A program made the translations under genes and the position numbers. Source: SbD1 sp039679945 (GTDB lineage Bacteria; Desulfobacterota; Syntrophobacteria; Syntrophobacterales; Syntrophobacteraceae). Taken from it: a stretch of DNA of 64,000 nucleotides. A model generated the notes under the pieces. The model ran no database searches. It was given only the letters and a program-made list of their open reading frames with translations, and had not been told where the DNA came from. Each line of letters starts with the position of its first letter. Positions within the stretch are counted from its first letter, which is position 1. Below, one piece after another: positions 35,411 to 44,370 of the stretch. The stretch lies in the NCBI GenBank assembly GCA_039679945.1, contig JBDKTY010000241.1, forward strand, positions 1-64,000. Direction: 5' to 3'.

Positions 35411-35980
35411 CTATTGCTTCTTCTGGAATGCTCTCAATTCTTTCAGAAAGCCGTCAGAGTCCTTGATGACTCCCTTATGGCTGCTGAGTACCTTCCCGCT
35501 TGACGTTGCCACAATCATCGTGGTGGGGGTCTCAACTCCATCCATGGAGGCCGAGATAGCGTAATTCTCATCGAGGAATACAGGGAAAGTGACCTTGAAA
35601 TTCTTCCTGTATGCATCGAGCTGGGACTTGTCCGTTCCTATGGCGACCCCGATCAGTTTGACATCCGCGAGGGTCGAATCCTCGGTGATAACCTTGTTTA
35701 TTTTATTGATGGTCGGCGCATTGGCATGGCACTGCGGGCAAAGCGCGCTGAAAAATTCGATGACCACGACCTTTCCGCTGATGCTCGATACCGGAAAGGG
35801 CTCCATCGATTTCAGACCGAGCACCTTCTGAACCTGGGCGGAATCCGGAGCGGGCAAGGTGAACTTCGCGGCGGGCAGTTCTTCGGAACCCTGAGCACCG
35901 TACGCGAGCGGACACTGCAACGCGAGAAGGAGTGGGAGGAAAAGGAGCAACGGATAGCAACGGGAAATCCTTCTGTTCAT
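35411..35980 (-). CDS. Exported TlpA/redoxin-like thiol-disulfide protein
   Basis: A 189-residue thioredoxin-fold protein. The signal peptide spans ~1-28 (RCYPLLLFLPLLLALQ, cleaved near AYG-AQ). The active site is CPQC (C81, C84) in FFSALCPQCHANAPT, with the cis-Pro in GVETPTTMIV. It is of the TlpA/ResA/redoxin family, working in the periplasm. The start at 35980 has GGAG upstream; an in-frame ATG 18 codons earlier lacks one. It is the first gene of a four-gene operon (redoxin, cNMP-rhodanese, MauE-like, lipoprotein) ended by a terminator. The partner substrate is not visible. Confidence 0.85.
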   Translation of the reverse strand: MNRRISRCYPLLLFLPLLLALQCPLAYGAQGSEELPAAKFTLPAPDSAQVQKVLGLKSMEPFPVSSISGKVVVIEFFSALCPQCHANAPTINKINKVITEDSTLADVKLIGVAIGTDKSQLDAYRKNFKVTFPVFLDENYAISASMDGVETPTTMIVATSSGKVLSSHKGVIKDSDGFLKELRAFQKKQ

Positions 35981-36173
35981 GTCTATTTCTCCGGTTATCA
36001 GGTCGGGTCCGGCCTGGGACCCGACGCTCATCAAAGTTTTTCTCGCCGATAGTGTTCTTGTCGGCTGGATTGCCGATAATCTTTACCGGGAAATCACTGT
36101 TTTTGCGGTCGCGCAACCGCGATACCCGACCGCGATGGAATGAAAAGCACAGGGGGCGGAGTTCCCGGGCCCC

Positions 36174-37244
36174 TTACCCGGTTATATATTTAGCAACCAG
36201 ATCGCCGACTTCCGTCGTTGAATGTCCCATCTTGCCGGCGGAAAGGCTCTTCAGGTCCTTCACCACGGCGGTTTTTATCGCCGCTTCCACGGTCAGGGCG
36301 GCTTCGGGCTCGCCGAGGTGGTCCAGCATCATTTGCACGGCGGCGATCGCGGCCAGGGGATTTATGATATTCAGCCCCGTGTACTTGGGCGCAGACCCCC
36401 CGATCGGCTCGAACATGGAAACCCCCTGGGGATTGATATTCCCGCCTGCCGCTATCCCCATGCCTCCCTGGATCATGGCCCCAAGGTCAGTGATTATGTC
36501 ACCGAACATGTTGTCCGTCACTATAACGTCGAACCATTCAGGGTTCTTGACCATCCACATGCAGATGGCGTCAACGTGGGCATAATCGGTCGTGATACCG
36601 GGGTATTCGGCGGCAACCTCGTTGAACGCCCGCTGCCAAAGATCGAATGCATAGGTCAGGACGTTGGTCTTGCCACACAGCGTCAGCTTGTTACGATAAC
36701 CACGCTTCCTGCAGAAATCGAATGCGAAACGTATGCAGCGCTCAGCCCCGTGTCGCGTGTTCACCGATTCCTGAACGGCCACTTCCTGAGGGGTCCCTTT
36801 CCGCAGGAAGCCTCCCGCACCGGAATAAAGCCCCTCCGTATTCTCCCGGACGACCACGAAATTAATGTCTTCGGGCTTCTTGTCCTTAAGAGGTGTATCC
36901 ACGCCCGGATAGAGAATGACAGGACGAAGATTGATATACTGATCGAGCTGGAACCGCAGTTCGAGAAGAAGGCCCTTTTCGAGTACTCCGGGCTTCACAT
37001 CCGGATGTCCGATTGCGCCGAGCAGGATGGCGTCAAAGGACCTGAGTTCCTTGATTGTCTCCGGCGGCAGGATTTCCCCGGTCCTGAGATACCTGTCGCC
37101 ACCGAGATCATAAGTTACGCGCTCGGTCTTGAAGCCCGCCCCGCCGGAGACCGCATCAAGCGCCTTGAGAGCTTCACACACCACCTCGGGGCCTGTTCCA
37201 TCCCCGGGGATTACTGCTATCCTGTAGGTTCTGTTCTTTTCCAT
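36174..37244 (-). CDS. leuB: 3-isopropylmalate dehydrogenase (isocitrate/IPM dehydrogenase family)
   Basis: A 356-residue NAD-dependent oxidative decarboxylase of leucine synthesis. Marks: IAVIPGDGTGPEV, LLLELRFQLDQYINLRP (substrate-binding Arg residues), VVVRENTEGLYSG, VDAICMWMVKNP, then DNMFGDIITDLGAMIQGG and EPIGGSAPKYTG. The sequence has features shared with tartrate/homoisocitrate dehydrogenases, but its place after leuC-leuD supports LeuB. It is the last gene of the branched-chain operon, about 190 bp after leuD. Confidence 0.88.
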   Translation of the reverse strand: MEKNRTYRIAVIPGDGTGPEVVCEALKALDAVSGGAGFKTERVTYDLGGDRYLRTGEILPPETIKELRSFDAILLGAIGHPDVKPGVLEKGLLLELRFQLDQYINLRPVILYPGVDTPLKDKKPEDINFVVVRENTEGLYSGAGGFLRKGTPQEVAVQESVNTRHGAERCIRFAFDFCRKRGYRNKLTLCGKTNVLTYAFDLWQRAFNEVAAEYPGITTDYAHVDAICMWMVKNPEWFDVIVTDNMFGDIITDLGAMIQGGMGIAAGGNINPQGVSMFEPIGGSAPKYTGLNIINPLAAIAAVQMMLDHLGEPEAALTVEAAIKTAVVKDLKSLSAGKMGHSTTEVGDLVAKYITG

Positions 37245-37431
37245 GGGATTTCGCTTCCGTCAAATAGGTTATTTCGCGGCTCTGGTTTAGAGACACGGTC
37301 CAGTTACCGGTAGAGCAAGGAGGGTGATCAAACGGCCCCCCGGCAAAAGGGGGCCGGCAATCCGACAAGCGATGGCATCTTTGTACAGTGGGAGGATGAG
37401 ATCCTCCTGACTTTTTCCGATCAGTGCGTGC

Positions 37432-37929
37432 CTATTCCCGCGGCATTTGCCCTCGGACATACTCTATCAACCCGCCGGCCTCGATCAGCTTTTGCATGAA
37501 AGGGGGTATGGCCTGGGCCCGGTATGTCGTATTCCTGGTACGATTTACGATAATGCCTTCATCGAGGTCTATTTCGAGTTCATCCCCCGCAATAATGCCC
37601 TCGGCCGCTTCCGGGCATTCCAGGATCGGAAGGCCCATATTGAAGGCATTGCGGTAGAAGATACGCGCGAAACTGTGCGCTATGACGCAACTCACCCCTG
37701 CCGCCTTGATAGCGATAGGAGCATGTTCCCGCGAGGAACCGCACCCGAAATTCTTGCCCGCGGCGATGATATCGCCCGGTCTTACGCTGGACGCGAACGC
37801 CGGGTCGGCGTCCTCCATGCAATGGGCGGCCAGCTCAACGGGATCGATCGTATTAAGATACCTCGCAGGTATAATTGCATCGGTATCCACATCATTACCA
37901 AATTTCCAGACTTTTCCAACGATTTTCAT
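37432..37929 (-). CDS. leuD: 3-isopropylmalate dehydratase small subunit
   Basis: A 165-residue swivelling subunit that pairs with LeuC to isomerise isopropylmalate. Marks: KFGNDVDTDAIIPARYL, GKNFGCGSSREHAP, and SFARIFYRNAFNMGLP. It is the short archaeal/deltaproteobacterial form. It overlaps leuC by 4 bp, showing translational coupling. Confidence 0.93.
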   Translation of the reverse strand: MKIVGKVWKFGNDVDTDAIIPARYLNTIDPVELAAHCMEDADPAFASSVRPGDIIAAGKNFGCGSSREHAPIAIKAAGVSCVIAHSFARIFYRNAFNMGLPILECPEAAEGIIAGDELEIDLDEGIIVNRTRNTTYRAQAIPPFMQKLIEAGGLIEYVRGQMPRE

Positions 37930-39194
37930 GAGCCAACCACCTCGCCAGGGTGCCCGATGCGCCCAAGAACGGCCGAAGCAGCGGCGACGGCCGGATTGCT
38001 CAAGTACACCTTGCTCTCAACGTGCCCCATTCGGCCGACAAAGTTGCGGTTGGTAGTCGCAACGGCTGATTCTCCAGCGGCAAGTATTCCCATGTGACCA
38101 CCGAGGCAGGGACCGCATGTCGGAGTGCTCACCGCAGCCTCGGCCTCGATAAAAGTCTGGATCAACCCCTCTTTCAACGCTTCCATATATATCGCCTGGG
38201 TCGCGGGAATGATGATACACCGGATCCCTTGAGCGACTTTTTTCCCCTTGAGGACTTGCGCCGCCATCCTCAAATCCTCGAGTCGGCCATTTGTACACGA
38301 CCCGATAACCACCTGGTCGATTGGCGTTTCGGGAATCTCGGTCACCTGTTTCACGTTCTCGGGCGAATGCGGAAGCGCAACCACAGGCTCGAGTTCCGAG
38401 ATATCCCACTCATGGCTTGCCTCGTAGACGGCATCGGGATCGCTCCTGTAGAACTTGTAAGGACGCTTCGCGCGCGACTTCACGTATTCCTCCGTGATGG
38501 CATCGGGCGCGATTATTCCCACCTTGGCTCCGGCCTCTATTGCCATGTTACACATCGAGAGCCGGTCGGAAACAGGCAGCGATTCGATGACCTCGCCGGT
38601 GAATTCCATCGCCTTGTACCGTGCACCGTCAACCCCGATCCGGCCGATGGTGTACAGGATAAGATCTTTTCCTCCGACCCAGGGCCGGCGTTTGCCCTTA
38701 AAGACAAACTTCATGGAGTGAGGGACCTTGAACCAAACACGACCGGTAATCATCGCGGCGGCCAGGTCGGTACTTCCGACGCCAGTTGCGAATGCTCCCA
38801 GTGCCCCGTAGGTACAGGTATGGCTGTCGGCTCCGATTACCACGTCACCGGGCAGCACCAGTCCCTGTTCGGGAAGCAGAGCGTGTTCAATCCCCATCCG
38901 CCCCACTTCGAAATAGTACGGCAGTTTATGTTCCCGCGCGAAATCACGCAGCATCAAGGCATGAGCGGCCGAAGCGATATCCTTGTTGGGGACAAAATGA
39001 TCCGGGACAAGGCCGATCCTTTCCGGATCGAAGACTCTCCTGGCCCCAGCCCGCCGGAACGCTTCAATGGAAATCGGCGCGGTAATATCGTTTCCCAGGG
39101 CGAAATCGACTTTCACTTCCACGAGTTCGTCCGGAACGACCGCCGGTTTGTCCGCGTGATCGGCCAGTATCTTTTCGCTGATCGTCTTGGGCAT
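37926..39194 (-). CDS. leuC: 3-isopropylmalate dehydratase large subunit
   Basis: A 422-residue aconitase-family [4Fe-4S] enzyme. Cluster cysteines are in VIGSCTNGR and STPTCGPCLGGH. GADSHTCTYGALGAFATGVGS is the substrate loop region. This is the LeuC2/HacA-like short form paired with LeuD. It follows pssA by 13 bp. Confidence 0.94.
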   Translation of the reverse strand: MPKTISEKILADHADKPAVVPDELVEVKVDFALGNDITAPISIEAFRRAGARRVFDPERIGLVPDHFVPNKDIASAAHALMLRDFAREHKLPYYFEVGRMGIEHALLPEQGLVLPGDVVIGADSHTCTYGALGAFATGVGSTDLAAAMITGRVWFKVPHSMKFVFKGKRRPWVGGKDLILYTIGRIGVDGARYKAMEFTGEVIESLPVSDRLSMCNMAIEAGAKVGIIAPDAITEEYVKSRAKRPYKFYRSDPDAVYEASHEWDISELEPVVALPHSPENVKQVTEIPETPIDQVVIGSCTNGRLEDLRMAAQVLKGKKVAQGIRCIIIPATQAIYMEALKEGLIQTFIEAEAAVSTPTCGPCLGGHMGILAAGESAVATTNRNFVGRMGHVESKVYLSNPAVAAASAVLGRIGHPGEVVGS

Positions 39195-39207
39195 TGCAGT
39201 ATGCTTT

Positions 39208-40101
39208 CTATCGAGACTCCGGGATGCCCGGTTGCTCGGTCTCCGAGGAAGCCCCCGGGTCGGACTGCGCGGCTTCCCTTGGCGTTATCGCCTGTGGCTG
39301 GGCGAGAGCGGCCCTCTCCAGGCCCCCTCTTCCCGTCATACGCCACAGTATCCATCTTGCCGGTCCGGACGCGGTGTAGACCGAGCCCATGGCGAACAGA
39401 ATAGAAACCGGGCTGATGGCGATGATGCAAACAACAATAATCACGCCAAACACCACGAACGAGGGTTTGGCCTTTATGACCTCCACATCCTTGAAGCTGT
39501 TGTACGGCATGGTGCTGATCATGAAGAAGCCGAGCAGACAGGTCAGGATCAGCAAAACCGGGGCAATGAAAGAACCCGTCACCCCTATCTCCCAGTAGTG
39601 CAGGAAAAGCACGGTGACGGCGATCATGCCGGCGCCGCCCGGGATAGGCAGGCCCACGAAATATTTCTTGCTGGCCGTTTCCACCTGCACGTTGAACCTG
39701 GCGAGCCGAAGCGCCCCGCATGCCACAAAAACAAAGGCGGCAAGCCACCCGAGACGGCCGAAGGGCCGAAGGGCCATGAGAAATATCAGCAGGCCCGGCG
39801 CCAAACCAAAGGCTACAAGGTCGGCGAGCGAATCATACTCGACGCCGAATCGGCTGGTCGCACGCGTCAGACGCGCGACCTGCCCGTCCAGAATATCAAA
39901 AAAACAGGAAGCGAAGATAGCGAGGGCCGCAATTTCAAAGCTTCCACTGGTAGAGTTTACGATGCCGAAAAAACCGCTGAACAGGTTTGCCGTAGTGAAA
40001 AGATTAGGAATAATATAAGTCCCGCGATGAATTTCGCCTTCTCCACGCAAACGACGCCACCTTCTGCGTCGAGGGCGACGTTTTTTTACTTCAGCCGACA
40101 T
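39208..40101 (-). CDS. pssA: CDP-diacylglycerol-serine O-phosphatidyltransferase
   Basis: A 297-residue membrane enzyme making phosphatidylserine. The CDP-alcohol phosphotransferase motif is DILDGQVAR followed by GVEYDSLAD, the D-x2-D-G-x2-A-R...G-x3-D-x3-D pattern. Several transmembrane helices surround it. The N-terminus is very basic and the C-terminal ~45 residues are a polar Pro/Ser-rich tail. It overlaps the psd gene by 16 bp; together they give phosphatidylethanolamine. Confidence 0.93.
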   Translation of the reverse strand: MSAEVKKRRPRRRRWRRLRGEGEIHRGTYIIPNLFTTANLFSGFFGIVNSTSGSFEIAALAIFASCFFDILDGQVARLTRATSRFGVEYDSLADLVAFGLAPGLLIFLMALRPFGRLGWLAAFVFVACGALRLARFNVQVETASKKYFVGLPIPGGAGMIAVTVLFLHYWEIGVTGSFIAPVLLILTCLLGFFMISTMPYNSFKDVEVIKAKPSFVVFGVIIVVCIIAISPVSILFAMGSVYTASGPARWILWRMTGRGGLERAALAQPQAITPREAAQSDPGASSETEQPGIPESR

Positions 40102-40751
40102 AGGGCGGTCTCTCCCGCGTAAACATGCTGGCCTCGGGACACGAGCAGCTCACAATCCTCGGGAACATAGAGATCCATCCGTGAGCCGAACCGGATCATT
40201 CCGAACCGTTCCCCCTGGATCACCTGGTCACCCGGACTCGGCCAGCACACTATCCGCCGCGCAATGAGTCCGGCCACTTGCGTCAGAACCACATCCGTTC
40301 CGGAAACGGACCTGATCCAGACCCAGTTCTGCTCGTTTTTCTCGCTGGCCTCGGCAAGATTGGCCGCCACGAAGCGGCCTTTTTTATAGTAGATACCCTG
40401 GACTGTGCCGGAAACCGGAATCCGGTTCACATGAACGTCAAACACGGACATGAAGATGCTGATCTTGCGGGCCGGTTTGTCGAGGAAGCGCACGGTCTCG
40501 ACTCTGCTGACGGCAATTACTTCTCCATCGGCGGCCGAAATAATCTCGCGCTCGCCAGCCGCTGTCATCCTCTGGGGATCACGAAAAAAATGTCCAACAA
40601 GAAGCGTCACCGCCAGGAGCAAAATTGTCAGGGCCGCCCATCCGAGAATCGCCGAGATCAGGGTCACAAACATGGCCGCGAGAATAAAAGGAATCCCTTC
40701 GCGGGCAACGGGGATGTGAGCTCGCATTGTTCGGAAATCTTTGGTGGACAA
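40086..40751 (-). CDS. psd: Phosphatidylserine decarboxylase, short type
   Basis: A 221-residue pro-enzyme that self-cleaves to alpha and beta chains with a pyruvoyl group. The cleavage site is in RFGSRMDLY (Gly-Ser, in place of LGST). Two N-terminal hydrophobic helices (~19-53) anchor it in the inner membrane. FMSVFDVHVNRIPVSG is the family core. It is the short Psd type typical of the ilv-psd-pssA-leu gene order. It follows ilvC by about 97 bp containing a hairpin. Confidence 0.93.
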   Translation of the reverse strand: MSTKDFRTMRAHIPVAREGIPFILAAMFVTLISAILGWAALTILLLAVTLLVGHFFRDPQRMTAAGEREIISAADGEVIAVSRVETVRFLDKPARKISIFMSVFDVHVNRIPVSGTVQGIYYKKGRFVAANLAEASEKNEQNWVWIRSVSGTDVVLTQVAGLIARRIVCWPSPGDQVIQGERFGMIRFGSRMDLYVPEDCELLVSRGQHVYAGETALCRLK

Positions 40752-40789
40752 GAGACATGCTCCTCAAACCGCGATGTTTTGTGATTCAA

Positions 40790-40829
40790 GACCCCGCTCC
40801 GGCACCGAACAGGTCTCCGGAACGGGGTC
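40790..40829 (-). other. Hairpin between ilvC and psd
   Basis: A 13-bp stem with one mismatch pairs 40790-40802 (GACCCCGCTCCGG) with 40817-40829. There is no T-run beyond it on the minus strand. It may be a processing or partial-termination site separating amino-acid and lipid genes in the transcript. Confidence 0.5.
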
Positions 40830-40848
40830 CTCTAATGACAAGCTTGCG

Positions 40849-41853
40849 CTAAATCATTTTTACTGCATCCAGGAAAGGCATCATGGCGCGGAGTTCCGCA
40901 CCGATTTTTTCGAGCAACAGCGCCTTTTCGCGGTTGCGGGTCGTTCTGAACATGGGCCGCCCCGCCTGGTTTTCGAGAATCCACTCACGCGCGAACTCAC
41001 CTGACTGGATCTCTTCCAGGATCATTCTCATTTCCTCGCGTGTATCCTCGTTGACGATGCGCTTGCCGCGGGTAAGATCACCGTATTCAGCGGTGTCGCT
41101 CACGGAATATCTCATGTAGGCCAACCCGCCGCGATAGATCAGATCGACTATGAGCTTGAGCTCATGCATACACTCAAAAAAAGCGATTTCAGGTTGGTAG
41201 CCCGCTTCCACGAGAGTGTCGAAACCGGCTTTGATCAGCTCGGACACACCGCCACAGAGCACGGCCTGCTCGCCGAAAAGATCCGTTTCGGTCTCTTCCT
41301 TGAAAGTTGTCTGGATGACTCCCGCCCGAGTGGCGCCTATGCCGCGGGCGTATGCGAGGGCGGTCTGAAGGGCCTGCCCGGAGGCATCCTGCTGGATGGC
41401 GCACAGAGCCGGAACACCAGCGCCACGCACGTATTCACTTCTCACCAGGTGCCCGGGTCCCTTGGGAGCGATCATGACCACATCAACTTCCTTGGGCGGC
41501 ACAATCTGGCCGTAATGAATATTGAAACCATGCGAGAAGAGCAATGTTTTCCCGCTCGTCATGGAAGGGGAGATGTCTCTGCGATAGAGTGCCGCCTGTG
41601 CATGGTCTTCGGTAAGAACCTGAATGATATCGGATGTCTCGGCGGCTTCACGGGCTAGAACGGGTGAAAAACCATCCTCGATGGCCTTCTCATAGTTGGC
41701 CGAACCGGGCAGGTCGGAGACTACAACCTGGAGGCCTGAATCTCTCAGGTTCTGGGCCTGGGCATGCCCCTGGCTCCCATAACCGATGATCCCTATCTTT
41801 TTCCCACGCAAAACATCCAAATTAGCATCCGCATCGTAAAAAAGTCGCATCAA
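40849..41853 (-). CDS. ilvC: Ketol-acid reductoisomerase
   Basis: A 334-residue class I enzyme of valine/isoleucine synthesis. The nucleotide-binding motif is IGIIGYGSQGHAQAQNLRDSG (core quoted without its first residue: GIIGYGSQGHAQ). The knotted C-terminal domain is seen in ETDLFGEQAVLCGG and SVSDTAEYGDLTRG. It lies 23 bp after ilvN. Confidence 0.97.
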   Translation of the reverse strand: MMRLFYDADANLDVLRGKKIGIIGYGSQGHAQAQNLRDSGLQVVVSDLPGSANYEKAIEDGFSPVLAREAAETSDIIQVLTEDHAQAALYRRDISPSMTSGKTLLFSHGFNIHYGQIVPPKEVDVVMIAPKGPGHLVRSEYVRGAGVPALCAIQQDASGQALQTALAYARGIGATRAGVIQTTFKEETETDLFGEQAVLCGGVSELIKAGFDTLVEAGYQPEIAFFECMHELKLIVDLIYRGGLAYMRYSVSDTAEYGDLTRGKRIVNEDTREEMRMILEEIQSGEFAREWILENQAGRPMFRTTRNREKALLLEKIGAELRAMMPFLDAVKMI

Positions 41854-41876
41854 TTTCCTCCTAATTCTTGGATCGG

Positions 41877-42377
41877 CTAGTGTTTCTTGCTGCGCGCCAG
41901 CGCCGCCTTACCGGTGCGGGCGACCTCCACTATTCCGATCTGGTCCAGTAGTTCCATTATAGCATTGATTTTGCCCTCGGCCCCGGTCACTTCGAGCGTG
42001 AAGAAATGTGGACTGACGTCCACTACTTTTGCCCGGAAAATGTCCACGATGCGAAGCACCTCCGCTCGTGTGGCCTGTTCAGCTCGGACCTTAATCAAAG
42101 CCATCTCTCTATCCACAAATTCCGTTTCCGCGAAATCGTAGACCTTGATAATATTCACCAGCTTGTTCAACTGCTTGACTATCTGTGAAAGCACGCGCTC
42201 ATCGCCTGTCGTGACGAGCGTGATCCGAGTCAGACCCGGCTCATGCGTTTCGGCCGCGGTAACCGTTTCGATGTTGTACCCGCGTCCGCTGAAAAGCCCG
42301 ACTATCCGGGCCAGCACGCCCGGAACGTTCTGCACTAGGATCCCGATGGTATGCCGCTGACTATCCGTGATGATCAC
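41877..42377 (-). CDS. ilvN: Acetolactate synthase small subunit
   Basis: A 166-residue regulatory subunit. The ACT domain begins RHTIGILVQNVPGVLARIVG, followed by GLFSGRGYNIET and a C-terminal regulatory domain. I favour the GTG at 42377, with GGGAG eight bases upstream, giving MIITDSQRHTIG. A GTG 12 codons earlier (42413) is an alternative. It binds valine for feedback inhibition of IlvB. Confidence 0.92.
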   Translation of the reverse strand: MIITDSQRHTIGILVQNVPGVLARIVGLFSGRGYNIETVTAAETHEPGLTRITLVTTGDERVLSQIVKQLNKLVNIIKVYDFAETEFVDREMALIKVRAEQATRAEVLRIVDIFRAKVVDVSPHFFTLEVTGAEGKINAIMELLDQIGIVEVARTGKAALARSKKH

Positions 42378-42444
42378 TCTACTGTCTCCCGGCGGGCCGC
42401 GAAGCCCGTCCACTATGTTTACATCCCCCGGCCACTGACGATGG

Positions 42445-44160
42445 TCATGCCAAAAGCATTTCGGTGATACTCTTGCCCGGTGGAACTATCGGGAAAACGC
42501 CTTCTTCCTCATCCACCAGAAAATCCATCAGGACAGGTTTTTTTGTCGAAAAAGCTTCACGCAGGACCGGTTCGACCTCCTCGGGCCGGGTTGCCCTCAG
42601 GCCGACCGCGCCGTAGGACTCGGCAAGCCTCACGAAATCGGGGGAGCCTTCCAGGCAGGAGCCCGCGTAATTCCTCTCATAGAACAGTTCCTGCCACTGG
42701 CGCGGCAGCCCCAGATAGCGGTTGTTGAGGATGGCGACTTTCACCGGAATCTGGTTGCACACGGCCGTGCAAAGCTCCTGGATGTTCATCTGTATGCTGC
42801 CGTCACCGGCGATGTCAATCACGAGTTTATCCGGATAGGCGACCTGCGCCCCGATCGCGGCGGGAAAACCGAACCCCATGGTTCCCAGGCCTCCAGAGGT
42901 CAGTAGGGAGCGGGGACGGTTAAAAGTCCCGAACTGCGCGGTCCACATCTGGTGCTGGCCGACTTCGGTCGTGATTATGGCTTCGGTACCGGCCAGTTCA
43001 CAAATTTTCTCGATGACATACTGCGGCTTTATCACCTCGTTCTTCAGCGCATAGGTGAGCGGGTGCTCATTTTTCCACCGGAATATCTGCTCAAACCATT
43101 GAGAACGCACCTCCGCGAGTCCATCGACGGGCTCGGCCTCGGCCAACTGGATAAGTTGCTCGAGCGCGCTCTTGCAATCCCCCACGATAGGCACATCCAC
43201 ATCCACGTTCTTGCTGATGCTGGTGGGGTCCACATCAATGTGTATTATTCTGGCATTCGGCGCAAATTCGCTGATCTTTCCCGTAACGCGGTCATCAAAG
43301 CGGACGCCGACCGCAAAGATTACATCGGCATGCGATATGGCCATGTTGGCCTGGTAGGTGCCATGCATCCCAACCATTCCGAGCCACAGCGGGTTTGGCT
43401 GGGATTGTCCCCCGCTTTCGATAATTGCGGGAAAAGCCCCGAGCCCCATGAGCGAACTCGTTACCGGCGCCTGGAACATTGTCGCCAGCTTTACGAGATC
43501 CTCGGAGGATTCGGAAATGATGGTGCCGCCCCCCGCGAAGATAACCGGCATTTTGGCTTTTCTCAGCAGTTGGAATGCCCGCTTCACCTGTCCGGAGTGG
43601 GCCTCCAGCGTCGGCCTGTAACCGGGAAGGTCCACTTTTTTGGGGTATTTGAAGTCAGTCGTGGCCTGAATGACATCCTTGGGCAAATCAACGACGATAG
43701 GGCCCGGACGGCCGGTTCGCGCAAGGTAGAAAGCTTCCTTGATAACGGTGGCGAGGCTGTTCACGTCGCGGACCAGGTAGCTGTGCTTGGTGCAGGGCCT
43801 TGTAATCCCTATGATATCGACTTCCTGAAAGGCATCGTCGCCGATCAGGGGAGTCGGAACCTGACCTGTAAATACCACCATGGGAACGGAATCCATATTG
43901 GCGGTGGCAATTCCGGTAACCGTATTGGTGGCTCCGGGACCAGAAGTGACCAGGCAAACCCCCACTCGTCCGGAAGCCCTGGCATAGCCATCGGCCATAT
44001 GCGCGGCGCCCTGCTCGTGGCGTACCAGAATGTGCCGAATATTGTGCCTGGTCATCTCGTGATATATATCCAGCACTGATCCGCCCGGGAATCCGAAGAT
44101 CACTTCGACTCCCTCTTTTTTAAGACACTCGAAAAATATCTGTGCTCCTCGCATTTTCAT
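42445..44160 (-). CDS. ilvB: Acetolactate synthase large subunit
   Basis: A 571-residue TPP/FAD enzyme. Marks: FGFPGGSVLDIYHEM, VRHEQGAAHMADGYAR with the catalytic Glu, and the TPP-binding GDGSIQMN...AILNNR. The start at 44160 (MKMRGAQIFFECLKKEG) fits family alignments better than the 16-codon longer frame. It is the first gene of the operon ilvB-ilvN-ilvC-psd-pssA-leuC-leuD-leuB. Confidence 0.96.
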   Translation of the reverse strand: MKMRGAQIFFECLKKEGVEVIFGFPGGSVLDIYHEMTRHNIRHILVRHEQGAAHMADGYARASGRVGVCLVTSGPGATNTVTGIATANMDSVPMVVFTGQVPTPLIGDDAFQEVDIIGITRPCTKHSYLVRDVNSLATVIKEAFYLARTGRPGPIVVDLPKDVIQATTDFKYPKKVDLPGYRPTLEAHSGQVKRAFQLLRKAKMPVIFAGGGTIISESSEDLVKLATMFQAPVTSSLMGLGAFPAIIESGGQSQPNPLWLGMVGMHGTYQANMAISHADVIFAVGVRFDDRVTGKISEFAPNARIIHIDVDPTSISKNVDVDVPIVGDCKSALEQLIQLAEAEPVDGLAEVRSQWFEQIFRWKNEHPLTYALKNEVIKPQYVIEKICELAGTEAIITTEVGQHQMWTAQFGTFNRPRSLLTSGGLGTMGFGFPAAIGAQVAYPDKLVIDIAGDGSIQMNIQELCTAVCNQIPVKVAILNNRYLGLPRQWQELFYERNYAGSCLEGSPDFVRLAESYGAVGLRATRPEEVEPVLREAFSTKKPVLMDFLVDEEEGVFPIVPPGKSITEMLLA

Positions 44161-44286
44161 AAAACAACCCTTACTTCGTCTACATGAGTAGAGCCACGCG
44201 GATTCCATGTGCCGCCCAAAGCATCATGGAAACATCCAAATATCGGAAAACAGCCAGTTTTCAAAGATTAACCGGGCAAAGGGAAA

Positions 44287-44316
44287 ATTCTAACAGTAAG
44301 AAAACAAAGCTGTCAA
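44287..44316 (-). promoter_or_regulatory. Sigma-70-like promoter of the ilv-leu operon
   Basis: On the minus strand: TTGACA (44311-44316), an 18-bp spacer and TAGAAT (44287-44292). The leader to ilvB is about 120 nt. I see no leader peptide rich in Leu/Ile/Val, nor a T-box. Confidence 0.7.
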
Positions 44317-44370
44317 TCAGATTGCTTATTTCCAAGCTTCGCGGGGAAATCTTAGGGCGGGGAGTCGGAC

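Noticed and set aside
44161..44370. Leader-peptide attenuator or T-box before ilvB
   Set aside because: No short frame rich in Leu, Ile or Val and no T-box consensus or T-run hairpin lies in the ~120-nt leader.
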